Positions 24,863 to 33,784 of a stretch of 64,000 nt of DNA are shown piece by piece (within the stretch, counting starts at the first letter, position 1; every line of letters starts with the position of its first letter). The translations under genes were made by a program, and so were the position numbers. Source of the stretch: Chloroflexota bacterium (GTDB lineage: Bacteria > Chloroflexota > Anaerolineae > Anaerolineales > Villigracilaceae); NCBI GenBank assembly GCA_016219545.1, contig JACRMH010000048.1, positions 94,782 through 158,781 of the forward strand. Direction: 5' to 3'. The notes below the pieces were generated by a model. It had not been told where the DNA came from, searched no databases, and saw only the letters and a program-made list of their open reading frames with translations.

Positions 24863-25393
24863 TTATTGTCCTTTGTTGCGGAATGAGTTATATAACCCGC
24901 TGCCAAGCACCCAAACGCCAAGCAGAATCAAAAGGATGGCAGGGCCGTAATTACCAAGCAAAGTGAGATGTCCGAGGAAGGAGGCGAAGACAAGGAATAA
25001 TATGGCACTGATGATCATCAAGTTAAATCCATGCTTGATGTTGTGAGCTGTATTGTCACCAAGAAGACCTGCAAGGACAGTTCCAACTCCGATAAAGCCG
25101 GGGATAAGCGCCCACATGTAGGACCAGGAGTCGTAGCTTTCAGTAACCTGCTGATAATAGAAAATTCCACCCAGTCCGGCTACGATTGCGGCAGGCACAG
25201 ACATGCCCGGCTGACCAAGCACGAGTCCGAGGATGAATATCGCGCCGCCGATCAAAAACATATTGACAGGCCATCTGGTGTATTGATCGAAAATATTATG
25301 AAAGGCTGGCACGCTTTTATCCATAAAGAACCACGCGCCAAGCAAAATAAGGATGACACCGAGCGCCAACTGGGAACGACCTTGTTTGTTCAT
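24863..25393 (-). CDS. Membrane protein, first gene of the LiaF-like operon
   Basis: About 176 residues with five or six hydrophobic segments, opening MNKQGRSQLALGVILILLGAWFF, a LiaF/DUF5668-like first hairpin. AAGGAGAG lies at good spacing before ATG 25393, which decides the start over the longer frame to 25510. Its stop almost touches the next start. Function unknown; it probably works with its two operon partners at the membrane. Confidence 0.82.
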   Translation of the reverse strand: MNKQGRSQLALGVILILLGAWFFMDKSVPAFHNIFDQYTRWPVNMFLIGGAIFILGLVLGQPGMSVPAAIVAGLGGIFYYQQVTESYDSWSYMWALIPGFIGVGTVLAGLLGDNTAHNIKHGFNLMIISAILFLVFASFLGHLTLLGNYGPAILLILLGVWVLGSGLYNSFRNKGQ

Positions 25394-25561
25394 ATTACAC
25401 TCTCCTTGAAAATAGTCATAAACATAGTTTATTTCTTTTTGGCCAAAAAGCAAAGTCCTTGGAGATATACGGGAGGAATCAGGAAAAGTTGTGTGACAAC
25501 CAAGCGGCATGTAATATATGCAGCTTTAAGATTCAGAATGAAATTTCCAATTCGCATGAAT

Positions 25562-27205
25562 TCATTGGCGAATCCTTCTTTGCCAAAATATCAATCCGAA
25601 TATAAAGAACGAGAAGGCGCCAAGCCCGTTACAAAGTGGTGACTGAGCCGTGACTGGTGCTGGGTCAGTTTCTTGCGTTACATTGACCGCGGGTTCCAGC
25701 GTGCTCACAACTGGCAAATCAAGAACATCATCCCCCATTGTAGAAAGGTCATCAATCCAAATGTTCCCACTGATGCGGGAATTTTCAGGCGTTGACAAAC
25801 CAATCGCAAACCCCGTCACTTCGGCAGGGTCAAATTGAGTCCCCGGATTTTCCTCCCACTCAGAGCGCAAAATTTCATCCCAATTGATCTGAACAAGCGC
25901 CCAGTCATTTGTGCTTTCTTGTGAGGCAACAGCATGATACACATAGGTAGAACGCGCACCTGGCGTGCCGCCAAAGAGATTTACGTCAAAGGGAATTCCC
26001 GCCCCGCTTGATTGCATGTAAAAAGAGATGCCTTGCCCGCCGCTCCAGTTCATGACGGAATCAAAGTAAATTCCACAACTAGCCCAACTATTCCCAGCTA
26101 CGTCAAATTCAAACTTAAGAGAGTTTGCGCCGTGGTTCGCGCGGCTTGAATCTTGCGCACATTTTAGAGTAGTATCCGTATCATCCTGAAAATAGAATTC
26201 CCAGCCGGAAGTACCGGAAGGAGATCCCTGTTCAAAATCATCAATCAAGGTTGAGGTTTGCAATTGAACTTCTTGCGAAGGCTGAGTGCTTTCAACCACA
26301 GCAGCCGCTTGTGTTGAAACAGCTATAGGTTGTCCGATTTTCCAGCGATGATAGAAGACATTCAACAAAGGCACAAATTCATCTGTCGCCTTTTGGCTTC
26401 CTTTAACAGATGGGTGGTCATCTCCCGATGGGTAGTATAAAGTATTGCGAGAGGCTGATACATGTTCCACTTGTCCGTTATTAACCCAATGATGTGCTTT
26501 GGGATTTGTGAGTACATTATAAAAGTCAAAAACAACCACGTTATTGAGGGTGTAATGATTTTCCTTCAACCAGTCGTTAAGCAGCCAGTTGTTGAAAGCG
26601 CGGGCATTTTCGGCGTAGGTCGAGTCGGAAAGCGGCGGCGCGGTAATGACGACAAAAAGCTTCTCTGGACGGGCGGCAAAATATTTCAGGATTTCGTTAT
26701 AGACGAATTTTGCGTGCCCAACAGACAGCCATCCCTCAGGGTCGGGCAAGTCATTCGGGTTTCCCTCCAACGCTGAATTCGGAAAACACGATTTGAACAT
26801 AACGATCTCGTTCTCGCCGCCAGGATTCGTAAGTGTGCGTGTGTATGAAGCGTGCTGTTCATTTTCTTTGAAAAGAGCATTCATATAAGTAGAAGTGTTT
26901 TCCCCCGCGAACCATTCCATCCAATTGGGAATATCTGTGCGATCGCCAATCGCGTCAGGTCCCCACCCATAATTGGTATCGCTTACAAAATAATTATTCT
27001 CGCTGAGGGTTTTGCCAAGGTCGCCATAATCATCGGCCAGCCAATTTTCGCCCGTGGAATGATGGATAAAAATCAACTTGACAACACGGTCGGGAGGGCT
27101 GGCATCATCAGCTTGACGAAATGGCACGGGAATTGAATTAAAAGCGCTTAAGAGCAACGCGAGCAACAAAAGAAAACAAAATGCATTTCTATGTTTTATG
27201 CTCAT
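25562..27205 (-). CDS. Secreted SGNH-like protein with carbohydrate-binding-like domain and C-terminal anchor
   Basis: A 547-residue protein. A signal peptide (to about residue 25) is followed by a region opening LIFIHHSTGENWLADD, with later VVITAPPLS and GDDHPS, a layout that recalls SGNH hydrolases and similar secreted proteins of Chloroflexota. A Ser/Thr/Gln linker leads to a CBM11/CIA30-like beta domain (IDDFEQGSPSGTSGWEF...ANSLKFEFDV). The C-terminus is Cys-hydrophobic-Arg (PLCNGLGAFSFFIFG then WQRRIR), like protein-sorting tails. The catalytic assignment is uncertain. GAGGAT precedes the ATG. Confidence 0.75.
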   Translation of the reverse strand: MSIKHRNAFCFLLLLALLLSAFNSIPVPFRQADDASPPDRVVKLIFIHHSTGENWLADDYGDLGKTLSENNYFVSDTNYGWGPDAIGDRTDIPNWMEWFAGENTSTYMNALFKENEQHASYTRTLTNPGGENEIVMFKSCFPNSALEGNPNDLPDPEGWLSVGHAKFVYNEILKYFAARPEKLFVVITAPPLSDSTYAENARAFNNWLLNDWLKENHYTLNNVVVFDFYNVLTNPKAHHWVNNGQVEHVSASRNTLYYPSGDDHPSVKGSQKATDEFVPLLNVFYHRWKIGQPIAVSTQAAAVVESTQPSQEVQLQTSTLIDDFEQGSPSGTSGWEFYFQDDTDTTLKCAQDSSRANHGANSLKFEFDVAGNSWASCGIYFDSVMNWSGGQGISFYMQSSGAGIPFDVNLFGGTPGARSTYVYHAVASQESTNDWALVQINWDEILRSEWEENPGTQFDPAEVTGFAIGLSTPENSRISGNIWIDDLSTMGDDVLDLPVVSTLEPAVNVTQETDPAPVTAQSPLCNGLGAFSFFIFGLIFWQRRIRQ

Positions 27206-27362
27206 ATCATCCTCGCAAGTGAAGAAAAGACCAGCCGTTTTTTAGCAATTATATACTTTATCTGTAATAGCGTTGATCGAGGTTCTAGAATGGCGCGCCT
27301 ATAGTTTCTGAGATTTTATTCCTTCTCCCAAAAACCTTAGAATAAACCAGGTTGGGAGAAAA

Positions 27363-27393
27363 AGACAAGCCGCAATAAACTTGCGGCTTGTCT
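27363..27393 (-). terminator. Terminator of the epimerase gene
   Basis: A perfect 13-bp stem (AGACAAGCCGCAA and complement) with loop TAAAC, just downstream of the epimerase stop on minus. Confidence 0.85.
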
Positions 27394-27407
27394 ATAAATA
27401 AAAATTC

Positions 27408-28337
27408 TTATTTTTCCTTACACCATTCAATCGTGGTATGCATTGCATCCTTCAACGGTGTGCCTTTCCAGCCAAAAGCTCTCTCGGATTTGGAGGAGTC
27501 CATGATAAAGGGCTTGTCCCATTCATAGAGCATTTCCACTGATTCACGCAAGGTTGGCATGAACAGCCCAAGCAGACTCAGCATCACTTTGCCAGCCGCC
27601 ATAACTTTGACTTTGTGTCCAAGTTCATCTTCCATGATCTTAACCAATTCATTCTGCGTTACAGGCGTGGGAGACGGTGTGAACCAAACCTGTCCCAACG
27701 CGTCTTCGCGCGTACCGAGCGTTGCCAGCAATTTGCCAAAATCCGCCACATAGGAAAAAGTATGAGGCTGGTCAGTTCTTCCAAGCAAGTTTATGGGTTT
27801 TCCTTCCAATGCAGGTCGGATGGCAAACGAAGTCACTGCAGTATCGTCTGGTCCAAAAAAGTTTGAGGCACGCCCAATGGCAGCGCGGACTTTGCCAGTG
27901 CGGTGCGCTTCCATAACCGCATTTGCCATCTCGCCACGTACTTTGCCTTTTTGGGTATGCGGCTGATAAGGCATATCCTCGCGGATGGGCTGTCCGTTTG
28001 TATCGCCGTACATATAAAGATTGTCGCCAACGATGAACTTCGCGCCATTGGTCGAAGCCGCATCAAGGATAGCCTTTTGCATGGAAGGGAATTTTTCAGC
28101 CCATTCGTGATAAAGAGGTTGAGCACATTGATATACAGCAACTGCGCCTTTTGTGACACTGATATTATTCTTTACATCATAGGCGTCCCCTTTGACGACT
28201 TCAACGCCAGAAGGGATACGGGAGTCCGCTTTTCCCGAATGGCTAATGACACGGACTTGTTTGCCCAGTTTAATTAACTCGCGCGCGGTCCATTTACCGA
28301 GCGTCCCCGTGCCGAAAATTACGTGCAGTTCAGACAT
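27408..28337 (-). CDS. NAD-dependent epimerase/dehydratase family protein (SDR)
   Basis: A 309-residue atypical short-chain dehydrogenase. The nucleotide-binding loop is IFGTGTLGKWTARELIK at the N-terminus. The middle contains GDNLYMYGDTNGQPI, where the Tyr of the usual YxxxK is present but the Lys is not obvious. TFSYVADFGKLLATLG and a C-terminal helical part follow. The substrate is unknown. AAGGAAAA precedes the ATG. It is the last intact gene of the TetR-headed minus-strand run. A decayed second copy lies at 29727-29835. Confidence 0.87.
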   Translation of the reverse strand: MSELHVIFGTGTLGKWTARELIKLGKQVRVISHSGKADSRIPSGVEVVKGDAYDVKNNISVTKGAVAVYQCAQPLYHEWAEKFPSMQKAILDAASTNGAKFIVGDNLYMYGDTNGQPIREDMPYQPHTQKGKVRGEMANAVMEAHRTGKVRAAIGRASNFFGPDDTAVTSFAIRPALEGKPINLLGRTDQPHTFSYVADFGKLLATLGTREDALGQVWFTPSPTPVTQNELVKIMEDELGHKVKVMAAGKVMLSLLGLFMPTLRESVEMLYEWDKPFIMDSSKSERAFGWKGTPLKDAMHTTIEWCKEK

Positions 28338-28624
28338 GATTGTTTTCCTTTTATGGTTTTGTTAGATTTCAAAAATACACGATGAAGAACGATCCAACCG
28401 AAAGACAATAGGCTTTGATATCGATCTCGATGATCTTATCCATGTTCAGGTTGAATATCAAAGCATGTTGATTCCATTATGGAACCCAGAAGCAAGCTTC
28501 TGGGTTTTAGGCGGCATACTCACAAAGCGCTTAACCTCCCGAATGTCAAGTCCGTAGCGTGGCGGCCCGCGTTGCTGACGGTCACTCACCCCGTTCCGTG
28601 ACATCCCGGTAGCTACTTAAAGAC
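28338..28624. other. Intergenic gap between epimerase and hydrolase
   Basis: No gene is supported. It holds a hairpin at 28483-28508 and a short minus-strand frame (MDKIIEIDIKAYCLS, about 24 codons) that could be a scrap of a lost gene. Confidence 0.35.
28483..28508 (+). terminator. Terminator-like hairpin
   Basis: AACCCAGAAG-CAAG-CTTCTGGGTT followed by TT on plus. No plus-strand gene precedes it, so it may be a relic or serve the minus strand. Confidence 0.5.
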
Positions 28625-29680
28625 TCATTTGCGCGCATCGGCTGCTACTTGTACGATAGCATCAATCACAAGCTGCGGTTGTTCAAGCTGAATATAGTGC
28701 CCACTCTGTGACGCCACCACCTGCTTGCCTTGGGGCGAGAGCATCGTCAGTTCGATTTGTAACTGCTGCCAGACTTGCTCTTCCTGCTGAATTACCGCTG
28801 GTGATATATTGGCGCTGGGGGCAAGCTCGGACTGCCCCGCGCTGAGCACTATCAGCGGGATATTTCCCATAGTAGTGATCCGTGCTGCGCCTACTTGAAC
28901 GAGATTTGACTCGGACACCTTTTGTTCGGCAATGATTGTTTCAAGGGATTTGGTGTCCATTGCAAAGAGGGCTTGATACGTTTCTCGGGTAACTTTAGGT
29001 AGCTTGTCGCTCACTGGAACCGAAGCGGGTGAAAGCGCCATAAACCCCATTGCTGCCAGAGGCTTTAAGGATTTGAGTTGCTGCTCAAGTTGTTGAGCGT
29101 ATTGTTCAGAAAATTTCACGGCCGCCGCTGGAAAGCGCAAGTATTGTTCTTCGTGAGACGAATCCACTAACACCATCCCCACCACGCTCTCCGGATACTT
29201 GTGGGCATACAGGCGCACATACATACCACCTATTGAGTGCCCGACCAGCACGTACGGTCCTGCAACACCAGCATTAGTCAATAAAGTATGCAGCTCTTCC
29301 ACAATATTTTCGGCCGTGCGAGGCTTAGGGCTGAGATCACTCCAGCCAAGCCCCGCACGGTCATAGACGCAGGTGCGAGTTGTTTTGACCACCCCCAGTC
29401 GAACGAGTTCCCAGAGCAACGACGGATCACCCAAGCCACTTTCCATGATGACGGTTGGGCTCCCTCTCCCTTCACAAAAGATGTGCAACCGGTAGCCGCC
29501 GACGTCCACCATAGCGCCCGGCGGTGGGTATTTCGCTTTCAGATCAGACTTGGCTTTAGCGCCGGCTAACAGTGTGATACTGAGCACAATAAGCAGCAAC
29601 GCCACAAAGCCGAGCAGGATTCGGACTAGCCACCATAAGTATCCACGCTTCTTGTGTCGAGATTGAGAGTCTTTGTTCAT
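28625..29680 (-). CDS. Alpha/beta hydrolase, membrane-anchored
   Basis: About 351 residues. An N-terminal membrane segment (about 17-40) precedes an alpha/beta-hydrolase domain. The nucleophile elbow is VGHSIGGMYV (Ser). DSSHEEQY follows, and the C-terminal SGHYIQLEQPQLV supplies the catalytic His. The acid is likely in the NIPLIVLSAGQSE region but is not obvious. Two ATGs are adjacent; the ribosome binding site AAGGAAG abuts ATG 29686, so ATG 29680 has the better spacing. It sits between the intact epimerase gene and its decayed copy. Substrate unknown. Confidence 0.88.
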   Translation of the reverse strand: MNKDSQSRHKKRGYLWWLVRILLGFVALLLIVLSITLLAGAKAKSDLKAKYPPPGAMVDVGGYRLHIFCEGRGSPTVIMESGLGDPSLLWELVRLGVVKTTRTCVYDRAGLGWSDLSPKPRTAENIVEELHTLLTNAGVAGPYVLVGHSIGGMYVRLYAHKYPESVVGMVLVDSSHEEQYLRFPAAAVKFSEQYAQQLEQQLKSLKPLAAMGFMALSPASVPVSDKLPKVTRETYQALFAMDTKSLETIIAEQKVSESNLVQVGAARITTMGNIPLIVLSAGQSELAPSANISPAVIQQEEQVWQQLQIELTMLSPQGKQVVASQSGHYIQLEQPQLVIDAIVQVAADARK

Positions 29681-29726
29681 ATTCATCTTCCTTTCGAAAT
29701 TTATCTAGCGGCACAATAGGTTTATA

Positions 29727-29835
29727 GATTTGCCTGTTTGTATCGCCATACATATAAAGATTGTCGCCAATGACGAACTTCGCGCCATTGGTAAAGGCTG
29801 CGCTCAAAGATTACATGTAATTCATTTTGTGACAT
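29727..29835 (-). pseudogene. Decayed second copy of the epimerase gene
   Basis: On minus, ATG 29835 begins MSQNELHVIF, matching the intact epimerase start MSELHVIF. After a deletion and frame change the sequence resumes as AAFTNGAKFVIGDNLYMYGDTNRQI, matching ASTNGAKFIVGDNLYMYGDT of the intact gene. The core of 29735-29800 is nearly identical to 28005-28060. The rest is lost; the alpha/beta hydrolase gene follows. Confidence 0.88.
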
Positions 29836-29901
29836 GCTAAAGTTCCTTCCTTGTTGTGGTCATGATTCAATTTATTGTGGGTTATCCAATAAAAAGCGAA
29901 C

Positions 29902-30390
29902 TTACATTTCCGGCGAATTAGAGGAGAGTCTCATGCGGGCAGTCTCTCTTCGTCCAGCCGCCAGCACATGTTCAGTAGCGGCGGCAAGACCAAAACGCGG
30001 CATGTTGCCATACACGCTTTCAAATTGACCGGGGTTCACCATATAGGTTTCATGCCAGATACCCACGCTTCCATCTGTGCCAATTGCTTGATTAAATCTC
30101 TTCCACGGCCCAATATGCGGGTCTGAGGGATTGCGGGCAAATTTTTCAAGATCTTCAAATGAACTCCAGTATTGAATTAAAACAGGACCTGTAAAGTTCC
30201 AGAAAAACTCCGCGTGCAAAAAACCTTTTTCAGGGTTGGTGAATAAAGTCTGCAACATTGGGGCCATTGCCGATGCAACAGGAAGCCATTTGTCAAGACG
30301 CCACCATTTATTGATTCGCATTCCAATCAAAAATACAATAAAAGGTTGATCTGTTTTTGCCGTAAAACGTCCATTAAATATTTTTGTCAT
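29902..30390 (-). CDS. DUF4188 domain protein (monooxygenase-like)
   Basis: A 162-residue protein matching the DUF4188 type (GRFTAKTDQPFIVFLIGMRINKWWR, VLIQYWSSFEDLEKFAR, GIWHETYMV), a ferredoxin-like fold family related to antibiotic-monooxygenase-type dimers and annotated beside phenylacetaldoxime dehydratase. AGGAG is one base from ATG 30396 but 7 bases from ATG 30390, which decides the start. It follows the flavoprotein gene after a short gap in the TetR-headed run, hinting at an oxidative role. Confidence 0.85.
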   Translation of the reverse strand: MTKIFNGRFTAKTDQPFIVFLIGMRINKWWRLDKWLPVASAMAPMLQTLFTNPEKGFLHAEFFWNFTGPVLIQYWSSFEDLEKFARNPSDPHIGPWKRFNQAIGTDGSVGIWHETYMVNPGQFESVYGNMPRFGLAAATEHVLAAGRRETARMRLSSNSPEM

Positions 30391-30400
30391 GATCATTCTC

Positions 30401-31690
30401 CTACTTAATAAGATATGGTTGTCGTTTTATTGATTTTTCCTTGCCATATTTCTTTGCTTGCTGTTTCCAACCATAGCCGCCGAACAGTTTATACATCCAG
30501 TTGGGGATAACAGGTTTTGCAAATAAATCGCGTGCAGGCTGTGGGATGGGCTGCCCGGCGGCAAGGGCTTCAGCCGCAAGTTCGAGCGACTTCTTGAGTG
30601 GAATGGCGCGCCCGTCCATCTCGCTGAGCGGAACGCCGTGGACGAGTCCTTGTCCGCCGCCGAGCGCTAAACTTCCAGCCCAGGTGAATCCATTCTGGCG
30701 CGCGAACTCGGAACATATCGCCAGCGCGGTATCGTTATGCTCCGCTTCGGGAAAGCCGCAATTGGATATCGCGGCAAAGAGAGTATGCGACTGATTATCT
30801 TTACGATGAGCCGCTATTTTTTCCAACGCGGAAATTACAGGCGCGGGCAGGCTATCCACGTAGAGAGGGAAGGCAAGCACGATCAAGTCAGCATTACTAA
30901 TCGCATCAACCATAGCCTTCATCCGCTCCTGTGAATTGAGCGATGTGTAGATCTGAATTGTTTTTGTTTCCACGCCGCGCGTGTTCAACTGTTCGAACAG
31001 GTATCCACCAAGAGATGCGGATGTGCTTTTCTTCGTGCGTGGACTACCCACCAGCAAAACTGCCCGACGTACGGGAGTTGGGTCAGATGAGACAATGTTT
31101 ATTGCCGGAAGAGCAGGCACGGGGGAGTTTGATCCGCTGGCAATCGCTTCGAGCCAGAGGCTGGTTTGGGTGGCCAAATCTGCTTCGGGTTGACTGCCAA
31201 TCACCAATCCGCAAACAGATGTTTTTGCGTACATGTTGATGGCATTGCGATGAACGAGATGACGAAAAATTGCTTCGGCTTGCTCGTTGGGTTCATCCAT
31301 CCAACCGATGGTCAATACATTGGGATAATGGCCGTATCGTTTTTGGTGATGGATCTCGCCATCAATATTGATGAAGAATGGCGAGATATTTTGAATCTGA
31401 TGGTCAACCATACGTTTGAGTTCAGAAGAATAGCCGCCAAATGTGACGGGGGTTAGATAAATGACCAGATCGCATTGCACGATCTTTGCCGCGATAATGC
31501 GATTGTCGTCGTCGGTGTTGCACATGCCGGGATTGCGAACCCAGCAAAAGAAGTCGCCCGCGCAATTGCCGATCTTTTGTTCGCGCAGGATGATTGTTTC
31601 AGCATCTGGAAGATGCCTGTACAATGCGCTGACGATCTTGCTTGCTTGTGGATCGTTACCGTGAGAACCATCGAGAATGAGCGTTTTCAT
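30401..31690 (-). CDS. Tandem flavodoxin-fold FMN reductase-like protein
   Basis: A 429-residue protein with two flavodoxin-like domains. The first (about 1-190) has LILDGSHGNDPQASKIV, then GNCAGDFFCWVRNPGMC and VIYLTPVTFGGYSSELKRMVDH, as in NADPH-dependent FMN reductases and iron-sulfur flavoproteins. The second (about 208-400) repeats the fold: LLVGSPRTKKSTSASLGGYL and VLAFPLYVDSLPAPVISALE. The C-terminus is basic. It probably handles FMN-dependent electron transfer in the cytoplasm. The cysteines resemble the cluster region of Isf proteins but are too few to prove a cluster. Confidence 0.87.
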   Translation of the reverse strand: MKTLILDGSHGNDPQASKIVSALYRHLPDAETIILREQKIGNCAGDFFCWVRNPGMCNTDDDNRIIAAKIVQCDLVIYLTPVTFGGYSSELKRMVDHQIQNISPFFINIDGEIHHQKRYGHYPNVLTIGWMDEPNEQAEAIFRHLVHRNAINMYAKTSVCGLVIGSQPEADLATQTSLWLEAIASGSNSPVPALPAINIVSSDPTPVRRAVLLVGSPRTKKSTSASLGGYLFEQLNTRGVETKTIQIYTSLNSQERMKAMVDAISNADLIVLAFPLYVDSLPAPVISALEKIAAHRKDNQSHTLFAAISNCGFPEAEHNDTALAICSEFARQNGFTWAGSLALGGGQGLVHGVPLSEMDGRAIPLKKSLELAAEALAAGQPIPQPARDLFAKPVIPNWMYKLFGGYGWKQQAKKYGKEKSIKRQPYLIK

Positions 31691-31745
31691 TTTTTACTCC
31701 TTGATAAATTGCCGAGCGATGGAAGCCAGCTCGTCCAAATACTGA

Positions 31746-32330
31746 TCATTTCCGCCTGCGCAAGAATCTGAGAGCAAACTGTTGGTAAGCCAAGGCCAGA
31801 AGACCTATAAGCAAAATGCTGAAACTCAAAAGGCCAAACAGATTCTTTGCCAGGGTGAAGAAACCATTGACGGTTGCCACTGCATTCAGGTGAGATGGAT
31901 AGTTCTTGAGTAGCGTCAGCGTTATGATATTTTCGCAATAGTCGAACAGCGTATTGGCGATAGGTAATACATTGAGCAAATACAAACGACTGGCGGGGGA
32001 CAGCGTATGTTGAAAGATAAAAGTAATTGTCACTGCAAGGAAGAGTCCCAGCACAGTCGGATATATCATGTCGGCGGTCAGGATTCTCAAGTAGATAGCC
32101 CGTCCTTGCTCGCCCAATAAATCAAGCGTTTCGTAAGCCTGCGGCGCAGTATAAAAAAACTTAAGATCGAGAATATTAACCGCCCCTGCATACTGCCTCA
32201 TCTTGTTCAAACCAAAAGGTACGTCCGCATAGAAAAATGTCGCAAAAACTACCGTATATAAAACCAACAGAATGAGAAAGCTTTTCAGGTTCGTTATTCG
32301 CCTGACCATGGAACTCAGTTTTGATAACAT
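31746..32330 (-). CDS. Membrane protein of the TetR-headed operon
   Basis: About 194 residues with four or five hydrophobic segments (FLILLVLYTVVFATFF, DMIYPTVLGLFLAVTITFIF, LYLLNVLPIANTLFDYCENI, LFGLLSFSILLIGLLAL). I do not recognise a family. ATG 32330 is preferred to ATG 32354 because the latter overlaps the upstream gene; AAAGG lies upstream. It follows the DUF4386-like gene closely. Confidence 0.78.
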   Translation of the reverse strand: MLSKLSSMVRRITNLKSFLILLVLYTVVFATFFYADVPFGLNKMRQYAGAVNILDLKFFYTAPQAYETLDLLGEQGRAIYLRILTADMIYPTVLGLFLAVTITFIFQHTLSPASRLYLLNVLPIANTLFDYCENIITLTLLKNYPSHLNAVATVNGFFTLAKNLFGLLSFSILLIGLLALAYQQFALRFLRRRK

Positions 32331-32334
32331 ATGA

Positions 32335-33060
32335 TTATGACCTTTCTGTTTCACGAGAATAAACTTTGGGTAGCTCGCCTTGAGCAGTTTTAGAAAGAAG
32401 TTGAACGCCTGTAATAACCATCCAAACCGCCCACAAAATGTACGAGATCGCGTTGATCAATCCAACCCATGGCACGCCTGCGGGTTCGAGGATGCCGAGT
32501 AAAATCCCAGCGGCAGAGGCAATTCCCATCCAACCCAACCACTTGTTGAATCTCAGGGAGTTCATCATTGCAACGCCAACGAAAATACTCCATAAAGCCG
32601 TAAATACAAATCCAAGATGCTCGCCGATGCCAACACCTGCGTGTTGATTAAAAGCAATGAAAGTTATTTCAATTGCGGACCGCGTCGCTTCGCTTGTAGA
32701 TGGATCGAGATAAGTCGAAGCAAGAGTCGGCACAAGAAACACCCAGCGAATAAATCCAAGCATTTGTACAACGCCAGCAATCACGCCAAACGTAGTTGCC
32801 AATGGCATGAGAATTGAATCTTCCTTCGCGAGAAATGGATGGAGCATGACCGCAACGGGAATAAACAGCATGGCGGAGAAAACCATTGCGTACCAATTGG
32901 CGATCAGCCCGCTGCCGCCTGCTGTGAATTTTTCCATTACAACAATGGCGGGTTGACGCAAAATATCGGGGTATTCAAAATTGACCTGCAACATGGTAAA
33001 TGCGCTCATAAAAAGAATCGGCGCGACTATTAATAAAATTCCTGTAATTCGCGATTTCAT
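32335..33060 (-). CDS. DUF4386-like membrane protein
   Basis: About 241 residues with six or so hydrophobic segments (ITGILLIVAPILFMSAFTML, LIANWYAMVFSAMLFIPVAV, LGFVFTALWSIFVGVAMM). The plan resembles the DUF4386 family of small integral membrane proteins, but the match is by eye only. ATG 33060 is one base after the TetR stop with AGGTGA upstream, so it is coupled to the regulator; a GTG at 33069 would overlap it. Confidence 0.8.
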   Translation of the reverse strand: MKSRITGILLIVAPILFMSAFTMLQVNFEYPDILRQPAIVVMEKFTAGGSGLIANWYAMVFSAMLFIPVAVMLHPFLAKEDSILMPLATTFGVIAGVVQMLGFIRWVFLVPTLASTYLDPSTSEATRSAIEITFIAFNQHAGVGIGEHLGFVFTALWSIFVGVAMMNSLRFNKWLGWMGIASAAGILLGILEPAGVPWVGLINAISYILWAVWMVITGVQLLSKTAQGELPKVYSRETERS

Positions 33061-33061
33061 A

Positions 33062-33754
33062 TTATTCACCTGTATATTGATTTATCATCGTGGCAACCTC
33101 ACGGCGGAAGACTTCACCTGGGTCTGTAAAAAACGGGGGCAACTGCCCGCCCAATTCAAGCATCACCAACCCGTGTACTCGACTCCAGACAACATAAGCC
33201 GTGTACAACACTTCGGTCTCGACAGTACTGCCCGTAAATTGTTTCCAAGCCTCGAGCATGGACTTTAATTTAGCCGTCAATTTAGCCAGTCTTTCCACTC
33301 GCAGATTGCTTTCGTTATAAAGAACCTGAACCGTCTCAATTAATGGCAGGAGCGCCCATGCAGCGGCGGGGGTAGTGGCGTCTTCGGGTGCATCGTAATC
33401 AGGGATGGGTGTACCAAAGATGAGTTGATAACGCTGTGGATACGTCACTGCCCAATCACGATATGCAATACCAAGCGCAGAGAAGCGAGATGTGCTATCC
33501 TTTTTCAATAAGCTTTCCAGCGTGGATTTTTGCGAATCCCCCAACGAGGTGTAAGCATCCACGATCAGCGCGGTAACCAAATGGTCCCGGCTGGGATAAT
33601 AGTTATAGATAGCAGGTGCAGTGATCTTCAACTCACGCGCGATCGCCCGCAAAGACAAGGCAGGTGCTCCAAACTCAGCGATCTGTTTCCACGCTGTTTC
33701 CTTGATGGCTTCCTGCAAATTTGGGATTTGTTTTTTGAGTGTCGGCCTAACCAT
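33062..33754 (-). CDS. TetR/AcrR family transcriptional regulator
   Basis: A 230-residue repressor-type protein. The N-terminal HTH is clear: AWKQIAEFGAPALSLRAIAR then ELKITAPAIYNYYPSRDHLV. The C-terminal ligand domain resembles the TetR_C_33/WHG type (VWSRVHGLVMLELGGQLPPF). AAGGAG precedes the ATG. It heads a minus-strand run of membrane, flavin and hydrolase genes and likely represses it and itself through the site beside its promoter. The ligand is unknown. Confidence 0.93.
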   Translation of the reverse strand: MVRPTLKKQIPNLQEAIKETAWKQIAEFGAPALSLRAIARELKITAPAIYNYYPSRDHLVTALIVDAYTSLGDSQKSTLESLLKKDSTSRFSALGIAYRDWAVTYPQRYQLIFGTPIPDYDAPEDATTPAAAWALLPLIETVQVLYNESNLRVERLAKLTAKLKSMLEAWKQFTGSTVETEVLYTAYVVWSRVHGLVMLELGGQLPPFFTDPGEVFRREVATMINQYTGE

Positions 33755-33766
33755 GGGGTCTCCTTA

Positions 33767-33784
33767 TTTACTATACAGTGTAAA
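33767..33784. promoter_or_regulatory. Candidate TetR operator
   Basis: TTTACTATACAGTGTAAA has inverted half-sites TTTAC/GTAAA with an 8-base centre. It spans the expected transcript start of the tetR promoter, as expected for autorepression. Confidence 0.5.

Noticed and set aside
29556..29807. An 83-codon minus-strand frame
   Set aside because: It mixes an epimerase scrap with the reverse frame of the hydrolase start; no ribosome binding site.
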